From positions 1-64,000 of the forward strand of contig JAACJV010000003.1 of assembly GCA_021378535.1 (NCBI GenBank): a stretch of 64,000 nucleotides of DNA, read 5' to 3'. Positions 55,617 to 64,000 of this stretch are shown here, in pieces. Within the stretch, counting starts at the first letter, position 1; each line of letters opens with the position of its first letter. The DNA comes from Ureaplasma sp. Hg1. Lineage in GTDB: Bacteria > Bacillota_I > Bacilli_A > Mycoplasmatales > Mycoplasmoidaceae. The notes under the pieces are model-generated. The model was not told the DNA's origin and did no database searches. It worked only from the letters and a program-made list of their open reading frames with translations. The position numbers and the translations under genes were made by a program.

Positions 55617-56575
55617 TATTCATCCGTACCTGTGATTTTATAAGATTTAATAAAATAATCTAAAATATCTTCATGATATGGTTTTAAATACTTATTATTT
55701 TTGAATTTAGGAAAATAAGTATTTAAAATTTTAATAGCATTTTTTAAAGCTAAAGCAATAATTTTCTTATGTTTAGCAATGGTTATTTCATCGTTTAAGT
55801 CAATGTTATATTCCTTATAAATTTTAATTACAAAACTTCTTAAACAAAGATTTATAGCTCAAAATTCAAAAGCATCGTGGTGCTTATCAATTCATCCGTA
55901 TTTTTTTGCTTTTTCCATAAACGAAATTAATTGATATATAGTGTCATAAATATTGTAAGAAATATTAGGTGCACTAATTTCTTTAATTAAAATACGGTTA
56001 GTATGTTCTCATGTTTTAAAATTATGAATAATTTTACAAATCATTAATAACGGATATCAATGATAATTAATAAATCGCATTTTGTGTTCATTTATTAGTT
56101 TAAGACTAACTACCTTATTTTTAAAATCATATCAAGCGCCTAGAATAAATACATCATCAATTTCATTATATTCTTTTGATTCTAATTCATAGATTGATTT
56201 GTCAGTATTACGGGCAACATCAAATGAAACAACATCCGGATGCTTTTCATCTATGATTTTAGCTAAATGTTTGATAAAACCAGGTTGAAAATTAATATTT
56301 GCACCAGCAATATAAATATATTCACCTTTAGCATGTTTTAAACCCATGTTATAAGAGTAAGCGTGGCCCATAACTTGGCCGTTACGAATGTATTGAATAT
56401 TACTAAAACCTGATAATTTTTCAACTCTTAAAATAGTTTCCACATCACGTGAGCAATAATCATCAATAATAATTAATTCACACTGATTTTTCATTTCTAA
56501 ATGTTCTAATGATTTAAGTGATTGTTTTAAATTATATGTATTTCTGGAAATATGATAAATTATGGTAAATGTCAT
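55616..56575 (-). CDS. Family 2 glycosyltransferase
   Basis: 319-aa GT-A fold enzyme: LIIIDDYCSRDVETIL near residue 35 (nucleotide-sugar Asp motif), then GHAYSYNMGLKHAKGEYIYIAGANI, where the usual D-x-D is replaced by GAN, which may weaken metal binding. A helical C-terminal part follows. No membrane helix. Likely adds sugars to glycolipids or proteins; acceptor unknown. First gene of the operon to ymdB. TGA codons are Trp. Confidence 0.8.
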
Positions 56576-56639
56576 CTGGTAAACCGTCGCTTTCTTAATT
56601 ACTTAATTATATAATAATATATTATATCCTAACAATAAA

Positions 56640-56668
56640 TAAAAAAATACCCTAGAAAGAGTATTTTC
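56640..56668 (-). terminator. Terminator of RNase P RNA
   Basis: Minus strand AATACTC-TTTCT-AGGGTATT with a run of seven T residues. Confidence 0.75.
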
Positions 56669-56669
56669 G

Positions 56670-57031
56670 CTTGATAAAATATAAGCCATGTTCTGTTTTC
56701 TTTAAAAAGAATGTTAATTATTTATCTATATTATTGCTAATATCCACAACATCGATTCATTTCTCTAGTCGTAGTTCCCTTACCAAAATTTAGGTTTCTC
56801 ACTTGTGGGGTTTACCAACGTTTCACCCTAATAATTTCTTATTAGATTCGTCACTGTGGCACTTTTACAATTAATTAACCTGCAACTTAATGGTCAGGTT
56901 ATTAATGGCCGTTATTATCTTGCGATAATACTAAGTCTTATTTTTTCAACTTACACAAACACTACAAGCATCGCAGCTCGTGTGAGCATGGACTTTCCTC
57001 TACTATAAAAAGCAGCAATTAACATTTTATC
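56670..57031 (-). ncRNA. rnpB: RNase P RNA (type B-like)
   Basis: Minus strand carries the universally conserved P4 strand GAGGAAAGTCCATGCTC near the 5' end and ACAGAACATGGCTTATA near the 3' end, with ACGGCC...GGTGAAACG and GGTAAACCCC core pieces between. It processes tRNA 5' ends. TTATAATC preceded by TG (about 57038-57046) is an extended -10 box. End positions are approximate (a few bases). Confidence 0.95.
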
Positions 57032-57056
57032 ATTTTGATTATAACAAAAAATCTAA

Positions 57057-60000
57057 TTATTTATCACTTTTACTAAATTTATTATTAACTTCAAAAACAT
57101 CATCATTATTTTCTAAATTGGTGGTTCGTTTTTTAAAAAAACCTTTCGCATTGCGATTTTTGATATTTTCTTCTTCACTCGAACCACTAGGTTCATATAA
57201 ATCAACTACATTAGTTTTTTTAAAATTAAGATTGTTGAAAAGCTTCTTTCTAGGGATTCCGTTAGCGTCAGTTTCTATTGCATCTAAGTCTAAAACTTTT
57301 GTTTTGTCTGAAACAGTTGGATCGTAATTACTTCCGCCAAGTTTTAACTCTGATGTGCCCTTGTTTGTTGTCTTAGCAAAGAAAGCATTAGTTTGGGACA
57401 CTTCTTCACTAGCGTGTAATTCGCGCCGGTAATCATTAAAGTCTTTTTTAGGTCCTTCATCTTTCTTTGTTTCGTTTTTAAACCTTACATATCGTTCCAT
57501 ATCTTCAGCTTTACTTCATCTTGCTTTGGCAGTTGCTTTCGCTTTTTCCATATCGCTTCCTTGCGTTTTTGGAGCATTGCTAAACGAACCTGAAGCTTGG
57601 GTCCCATTGTTTTCTCTGGCTTCCCGTGCAATTTCAGATAAAGTTTTTTTACGTTCAGGTCGCGGTTGAGAATGATCTTGGGTTGAAACATTAGGTTTTA
57701 CTTGTTTAGTTTCGGGTGAAATCGGGCGATTATCATTAGGGTCATCTACTAATCTGTTTGTACTAAATTTATATCATTTAACATTTGGTTTGTTGGGATC
57801 ATCGATTTCATCGCTAACATTATGCTGCGGTCTATTTCGATGATTTTCATAATAGCTTATTTCTTCTTTTGTATTTCTATTTTTTGGTTCATAGTGTCTA
57901 TCGTGAGGTGCGTCGCGATTATCGCCGAACGAAAAATCAGAAAGAATAATATTTTTATTATGAGCTACACTATTTCGATTGATATAAATAACCTCTTCAT
58001 CGTTATCAAAGGTTTCGGTGCTATCAACATAATCAATTTCCTCTGCTTTAATTTTAGGATTTTGACTTATGTAATTTTTATCTTCTTGTTTTTTCTTAAC
58101 AATCTTGGGCGTTGGTGCTCCGATTGGACTCACTGCGTATATTGTTGTTATTGGAGCTACAGTGGGACTAATTATCGGAGGCGCTGCCTTGGGAGTGTTT
58201 TGATATATCGGCGCACTAACTGAAGATACTATAGCGGGAATAATGGGCGTTGGAGCTGGAGCGGGAATAATGGGCGTTGGAGCTGGGACTATAGCAGGTT
58301 TAATCATGGGAGTCGGTGGTTCCACGTATTCTTTAACCTCTTGCTTCCTAACTCTTTCAACTTCGTCTTTAGCGTACATTGAAGCCTTGTTTTTTATTTC
58401 ATTAATCTCGAAATCTGTAAGAAGCGTATCTCTTATACTTTGGATATGTTTAACTTGTTCTGCATTTGAACGATGTTTATCTCAAAGTTTATTGCCTTCT
58501 CTAATTGCCTTAAGTTGATCAGGTGGTAAAAGATTAACTTTGTTTTTGCTTCTGTTACTGAAACCTAGTGTGTGGGGCGCTTTAACAACACTATCGTTGA
58601 ATTCTAATCGAGGTGCGCCGATTCGATACTTGCTAGTAATACCAAGAATACTATCGATTTCATTTGCTATCCCACGGAATGTTTCAGATGTCATTGAACC
58701 ATCATTTGCAGGATGAACAAGATGACGTAACCGAAGTTGATCATAAGCGTTGCGCGAATGATCCTCTTGATGAACAGGAATATTCTTTAATAATTTTTGT
58801 CTTTCCCTTTCGCCTGCAATTAATTTTTCATTGAAGTCCACTAGTGTGAAATTAGCTTCAAGGGGGCTAGGCTTATTGATTATTGTATCAAGAAGTGATA
58901 ATTCTGATGGACTTGAATAAGAATTCGGTAATTCATAATAAGTGTTTTCATAAGGAACAAAATCATTATTAATAGGCAATATTTCATTTCAATCAATAAT
59001 TTTGTTTTTTGTCAATATATTTTGTTCAACAATATTAAGCATATCGTCATTAGAATCAAAGATTGATTCTAGGTAATTTCGCACAGAATCAATTTCAACA
59101 TCAATTTTTTCTAATTCAAAATTAATTTCTTCATTAACCAACATTGATTCGGTATTGCCAATGTTCAAGATTTCCATATATGGCATGAAAATCTCTGGAG
59201 ACGGCTCAATAAATTCATCTGGAGACGGCTCAATAAATTCATCTAAACTAGGATCAAAATATGTTGATTCAGGGTAAATATTTCCATATGAACGTGCGCA
59301 TGATTCTGCAAAATCACTTATATTTGAATCTAATGAATCTAAATATTCTTGGCTTAATTCAGTAAATTCGTCTAAATATAAATTTCATTCAGAATTCCTG
59401 CTTCACATTGGATTAAAAAATTCTGGTGATGATTCAATAAAATTATTTGAATATAAATAAGGGTCAAAAAATTCATTTAAATAAGGAAGCGACTCATTAA
59501 ATTCATCTAAACTAGGATCAAAATATGTTGATTCAGGGTAAATATTTCCATATAAACATGCGTAAGATTTTCTAAAATCACTTAAATTTGAATCTGAATT
59601 TTCTGGATTTAATTTAATAAATTCGTCTAAATATGAATCTCATTCAGGATTCCCGCTTCACATTGGATTAAGAAATTTTGGTGATGATTCAATAAAATTA
59701 TTTGGATATAAATAAGGGTCAAAAAATTCGTTTAAATAAGGAAGCGACTTATTAAATTCACTAATGTCCCTATCAAAATAATCTAAATCGATTTTATCAG
59801 ATTCATTTACATCAGGATAAAAATATTCAGGAGCTGCAATAACCGGTGCTTCTAAATGTGGATTAAATTCATTAAGCTCGTTTATATTAGAGCTAAAAAA
59901 TTCTGGTACTATCTCATCAAAATCGCTTAAATATGGATCCGCCTCGCCATACTCATTTAAATAAGGATCATAATAACTTGGAGCAGTTTTATCAAATTCA

Positions 60001-62435
60001 TCTATATTGGAACTATAATATTCTGAATTGAATTCATCTAAACGAACATTTGTTTCATCAATCTCATTGAAGTTTGAATCAAAGTGTTCAGGAGTTTGCT
60101 CTCTAACTTCACGTGAATTTAGATTAGATTTGGCAAATTCATTTATGTTGGCATCAAAATATTCAGAATTTGTTCTAGAAAATTCACTAGCGTATGGATC
60201 TAATTCGTCAAATTCACTTATATTAGGGGCAAAATATTCGGGGTTTTGGCCACCAAATTCATTTAGGTTTGAATTAGGTCGCCCATATTCATTTTGGTAG
60301 GGGTCAAAATATTCGGGGGTTTGCTCGCCGAGTTCACTTGAATCCAAATTAGATTGCGCGAATCTATTTATATTGGCATCAAAATATTCGGGGTTTTGTT
60401 CATCAAAACTATTTTGACCCATATTTGATTGCGCAAATTTATTCATTTTAGCATCAAAATATTCTTGATTTGGTTCTTTAAATTTATTTTTTCCAATACC
60501 TGATTGAAGGTATTCATTTTTATAAGAGTCAAAATACTCTGGACCTTGTTTAACAAATTCTTTTCGATCTAGATGTGTTTGGATGAATTCATTTTTTCAA
60601 GAATTATAAGCATTCGGTGAGGTTCTATTATATTCTATCGGATCTAAATTTTTAGATCTTAAATAATCATCAAATTGTAAATTAACGTTTCTGCTAGAGT
60701 CAAAATGCTCTGGGGCCTGCCCAGTAAATTCATTTTGTTTTAGTTGTGATTTGACAAATTCATTTTTTCAAATATTATAAGCTTCTGGTGAAGTTTTATT
60801 ATATTCGACAGGATTTAAATTTTTAGTTTTTAAGTAATCATGAAATTGGGAATCAAATTTTCTACTGGTGTTAAAAGATTCTGGACCGTGTTCAGCAAAT
60901 TCTTTTTTATCTAGATATGATTTGATAAATTCATTTTTTCAAGAATGATAAGCTTTTGGTGAAGCTCTATTGTATTTAATGGGGTCCACTTTTTTAGTTC
61001 TTAAATATTCATCAAAGTGTGAATTAACATTTATATTCGGATCAAAATATTCGGTATCTCGTTTAGTAAATTCACTTTGTTCTAGATGTGCTTTGATGTA
61101 TTCAGTTTTTTTAGAATTATAAGCCTCTGGTGAAATTTTATTAAATTCAATTGGATCTAAATTTTTAGCTCTTAAATAATCATCGAATTGAGAATCAAGA
61201 CTTCTGGTTTTAATATTGGTAAAATTATTTGTTTTTTCATAATCCTCAGGGTATTTTATTTTTAATGTTCTCGGAATGTCCGCTGATCGCCCTTGTGTAT
61301 TTCTGTGATGAACATTACCAAAGTATTTGGTTTTAATACTTGAAGAAGAAATATTATCATGATCATTTTTTCTGTTTTGATCATCAAATAAAGATTCTTG
61401 TTCGTAAGATTGGTGCGTTTTATATTTAGTGTTGTATGGGGTTGCTCCCCCTGCGGTTGCATTGATATCATGCAGTTGCTCGTTAAGACGGCTTTTAATA
61501 TTTCCCCTTGGGTTATTAGTACCTAAAATTGCATCTGCTTTGTTATAAACATTTTGTTTGATTTTAGAACCATTTTTATAAACATCAATGTTTTCAAAGT
61601 TTTTAAGATATTGACTTTTTGCAATAGCATCATAACTTTTATCAAGAATTGCATTGTTACGCGTATTTTCAAGGTTTTTAATTTTTTGCAACGCGATTGG
61701 AATTGCGTTATATGATTTAATTCTTTTGTTGTTAGTTGAAAGAAACGACTTTGTCCCAGGCGCTTTTTTAGAATATAGGGCAGATTCTTCACGAATTCAT
61801 TTATTAAATTTGCTGTAATTAGTGATTGGTAGTTTTAAGGTTGCAGTTTTTTCTAATCTCTCTAACGGAATATAGTTGTCTTGAACTTTGTTTAAACGAC
61901 GTTCAGCCAAACGAATTCTTTCATCACTTGATAATTCCATCTTTTGAGTCGGGTTAAAAACTAACGTTCGGTTTTGTTTGTTTTTAAAATTATCCATATA
62001 CTCTTTATCTAATTTACGAACTTTATCAATGTGGGTGTGGATTTGTTTTTGAACTTCATGTTCTTTAACCTTAGCTTTTTGAACTTCAAGATCGTAGGCA
62101 TCAGGTTGATTGTAGATGCGTGAATTTTTATGTAATTGATAGAAGCTATTAACATTTTGGTCAAGTTTAGCATTCAACTCATTGTTCATAATATCTAATG
62201 TTAAAATATCTGTTTTATAAACTCTAAAAGGTTCGGCAGCAGAAGCTTTATTTAAATGCTCATCAAGGGTTTCAGGATGAAATTTATAAGTGATAATTGG
62301 ATCTGCACGCCCTTTTTTAGGGTCAAAAAAAGGTGTAAAAGCTTCAGTTTCCTGTTGGTTCTTAACAACGGTTTCATTGATGTACGAAACATCAGGTTCA
62401 ATTTTCACTGTTTTATTTCTTTTAAACAACCCCAT
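57057..62435 (-). CDS. Giant repetitive acidic protein, 1792 aa (cytoskeleton-like)
   Basis: One frame with no TAA/TAG over 5.4 kb; about ten TGA codons are Trp. Start 62435 (MGLFKRNKTVKIEP) follows GGAGGG. Order: charged helical region (1-330); about four ~57-aa repeats (about 400-640) of the form FDDYL-R-x-K-x-L-DPIEYN-x-x-SP-x-AY-x-x-WKNEFI...PEYFD; a dozen ~23-aa repeats built on NEF...PEYFDPN (640-900); an 85/88-aa duplication with YGNIYPESTYFDPSLDEF (about 895-1075); a middle acidic helical part; a Pro/Ala stretch PAPTPIIPAP (about 1370-1395); and a basic C terminus. No signal or membrane helix. The acidic aromatic/proline repeats recall the APR regions of attachment-organelle proteins (HMW1, HMW3, P65), but no EAGR box is seen. 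Function inferred, not shown. Confidence 0.85.
58225..58330 (-). repeat. Pro/Ala-coding short repeats in the giant protein
   Basis: GGAATAATGGGCGTTGGAGC recurs in tandem (forward strand), with period 24-27 bp, encoding APTPIIPAP-type residues. It marks a flexible linker between the acidic and basic parts. Confidence 0.75.
59231..59760 (-). repeat. Tandem duplication (255-264 bp) in the giant protein gene
   Basis: ATCTAAACTAGGATCAAAAT occurs at 59241 and again at 59505; long flanking blocks (AATATGTTGATTCAGGGTAA, CATTGGATTAA, TTTAAATAAGGAAGCGAC) repeat with it. The copies are nearly identical in part, so the duplication is young. Copies differ by small in-frame indels of 9 bp. Confidence 0.85.
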
Positions 62436-62644
62436 GGCAACCCTCCGTAATAAGTTCTTATACAATATAATTATACATTTTAATTATCAAGGTTAAATTA
62501 CTTATACATATTATTTTAACAAATGGTTATCTAAAACAAGCAAAATTATCATTAATTACGGTGTAACACGAGTGTTTAATGAAAATTACGATTCTTAAAA
62601 ATTATAACTATTCATTAAATTTTTGGTGTTAAATAATGCTTAAA

Positions 62645-62693
62645 TCAAATAAAAATAGCAAAACTCAATGGTTTGAGATTCTGCTATTTTATA
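62645..62693 (-). terminator. Terminator of apt
   Basis: AAAATAGCA ... TGCTATTTT outer arms with inner CTCAA / TTGAG. Lies 15 bp after the apt stop. The remainder of the 62436-62707 gap shows only AT-rich sequence and presumably the promoter of the giant gene. Confidence 0.75.
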
Positions 62694-62707
62694 TTATCTT
62701 TAAGCAA

Positions 62708-63229
62708 TTAATATTGAATTAAGGAAATAACTTCTCCAGTTAAACCCTCGCGGCCATTTAAGTCGGCTAGTTCAACCAAATATAAACTACCAACTGTTTG
62801 GGCATTAAAACGTTTAATTAGTTGCTCAATCGCCTTGGTAGTGCCGCCGGTTGCTAATAGATCATCAATAATCAAAACCCTTTGGTTTACTTTGATACTA
62901 TCTGTATGCATTTGAAACTTTGATTCTCCATATTCTAGTTTGTATGATATCTCAAATGTTTCACGTGGTAACTTATTAGGTTTGCGCACCATCACAAAAG
63001 GGATGTCACACTTTAAAGCTAAGGGTACTCCAAACAAAAAGCCGCGTGATTCTGGCGCTACAATAACATCGATTTTTCAATCTTTGATAATAGCAGCAAA
63101 AGCATCAATGATTTTATTAATTTCTTTTGGTTGTTCAAACAATGGTGTGATGTCACGAAACATAATCCCAGCGACTGGGAAGTCCTTAACATTTGCAATA
63201 ATGTTTTTTAAATAATCAAAATTTTTCAT
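62708..63229 (-). CDS. apt: Adenine phosphoribosyltransferase
   Basis: 173-aa purine salvage enzyme making AMP from adenine and PRPP. N terminus has FPVAGIMFRDITPLF ('FP..GI.FrDitPll', adenine hood), then APESRGFLFG and the PRPP loop VLIIDDLLATGGTT. AGGAGA precedes ATG 63229 and overlaps the end of the secD gene. One TGA is Trp. Same gene pair (secD-type then apt) as I recall from M. genitalium. Confidence 0.95.
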
Positions 63230-63238
63230 CTTGTCTCC

Positions 63239-64000
63239 TTAGTGTTTGTTAATCCCTTGAATTTCTTGTTCATCAACTTTGTCATAGTTTTTACGTTTAA
63301 CTTTATTGATTTTGTCAGAAGCGTGTTTTTGAGTTTGGTATAATTCTCTTAAACGAACAAAGTAATATCAGAACGAAGGTAATAGGTTGATCGCTGCTAG
63401 ATAACTAACTACCACACCAATTAGGATGGTTAAATCAAACCAGATTAAATCCTTTGAACCGAAGATCATCAAGACAACCATTGCCATTATAATCATAAAT
63501 AGATTCGTTGAATTTTCTTTAAGGTTTAAGTTTAGGTTTTGATTAATAATTTGTTGCAATTCAACGCCTGTATAAATTTGTTTTTTATTTCATGTGCTTT
63601 TAATATTACTAACAACATTAACATTAATAATTGTTCCGATTGTAAAAGCGGTAATGCAACTAATAACAGTGTTGATATCAACTGGCATTCGAACGATGCC
63701 AACAATTCCAACTAAAACCATTACGTTGAAGCAACCCATGATAAAGATTGGGATAATTGATAAAACGTTTAAACTGATAAGCACATAGATTGATAAGAAG
63801 CCCAAACTAATGAACGAACCCTTAATCGCATCAATTGCTAAATTTTGCGGCAATAGACTTGAAGCTTCACTAATATTAAAATCATTACTTTTGATAACAG
63901 TTCCACTAACATTAGAATTGAAAGTTTGGAAGTTGCTAAAGCCTTCAACCGCATTCATTGTATTCTTAGTATTAATAACTAAGGTTGATCCATCTAAATG
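63239..64000 (-). CDS. secDF: SecD/SecDF protein-export membrane protein (C-terminal part)
   Basis: Only the last 253 residues are in the window; the gene continues to the right. Six hydrophobic segments are arranged as in the C-terminal RND-type half of SecD/SecF. They include IKGSFISLGFLSIYVLI, VDINTVISCITAFTIGTIINVNVV and STNLFMIIMAMVVLMIFG. The tail is basic and ends EIQGINKH. SecDF uses the proton motive force to pull exported proteins through SecYEG. Two TGA codons are Trp. Ends 10 bp before the apt start. Confidence 0.85.

Noticed and set aside
57822..58223. 133-aa plus-strand protein
   Set aside because: Antisense shadow of the giant gene, low-complexity and without ribosome site.
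57057..62435. Several separate genes (for example 57057-57500, 57774-58379, 58482-58979, 59658-60446, 60939-61691, 61797-62465)
   Set aside because: All lie in the same frame and are separated only by TGA, which this organism reads as Trp; no TAA or TAG occurs between them.

Overview
The window is AT-rich DNA from a wall-less bacterium of the class Mollicutes. UGA is read as tryptophan: nearly every conserved gene (clpB, lon, topA, tig, pcrA, miaB, mnmA, yebC and others) stays open only if in-frame TGA is translated. Genes are packed in short operons with many TAATG stop/start overlaps. From memory, the gene neighbourhoods DUF3196-tig-lon and pcrA/5-formyl-THF ligase/ymdB and the pair apt/secDF match the order known from the Mycoplasma pneumoniae/M. 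genitalium group, and a giant acidic aromatic/proline repeat protein recalls the attachment-organelle cytoskeleton of that group. I therefore favour a Mycoplasmoidales-type mycoplasma (pneumoniae or penetrans/iowae relatives), without a species call.

Layout. 1-3353: fructose uptake and phosphorylation (EIIBC, EIIA, an unknown 138-aa protein, and 1-phosphofructokinase on the other strand), with an operator-like palindrome at the EIIA promoter. 3390-4888: remnant of an IS30 transposase followed by an ACR3-type arsenite exporter. 5014-8647: MATE exporter, HemW and MiaA in one leftward operon. 8810-10528: topoisomerase I. 10602-12746: ClpB under a CIRCE operator. 12.8-17.6 kb is an accessory stretch: leucine-rich-repeat lipoprotein, dead IS30 element, an array of 32-bp tandem repeats directly before the promoter of a DUF4143-type AAA ATPase, and a pair of diverged repeat copies. 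17.6-20.8 kb: two paralogous ABC exporter half-transporters.

21.6-31 kb is a surface-protein block: a 1261-aa and a 703-aa anchored protein that are translationally coupled, a Bax-inhibitor-1-like membrane protein and an 810-aa protein with Lipoprotein_17-type domains. 31.2-33.3 kb: tRNA-His, then a TPP riboswitch driving a ThiT-like membrane protein and a small-molecule kinase, forming a self-contained thiamine uptake/salvage operon. 33.5-39.5 kb: DUF402, DUF3196, a 49-aa membrane protein, trigger factor and Lon (second CIRCE). 39.6-47.3 kb, leftward: membrane protein, YebC, an unidentified structured RNA, SpoU-type methyltransferase, MnmA, an Asn/Gln-rich repeat protein and MiaB. 47.5-51 kb: two more surface proteins. 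51.2-56.6 kb: leftward housekeeping operon glycosyltransferase-RDD protein-PcrA-5-FCL-YmdB. 56.6-57.0 kb: RNase P RNA. 57.1-62.4 kb: one uninterrupted 1792-aa repeat protein. 62.7-64 kb: apt and the C-terminal part of SecD/SecDF.

The most unusual items are the giant repeat protein, the TPP-riboswitch thiamine operon with an apparent SD-sequestering switch, the coupled surface-protein pair, the unidentified ~120-nt RNA upstream of yebC, and the tandem-repeat promoter of the ATPase gene.
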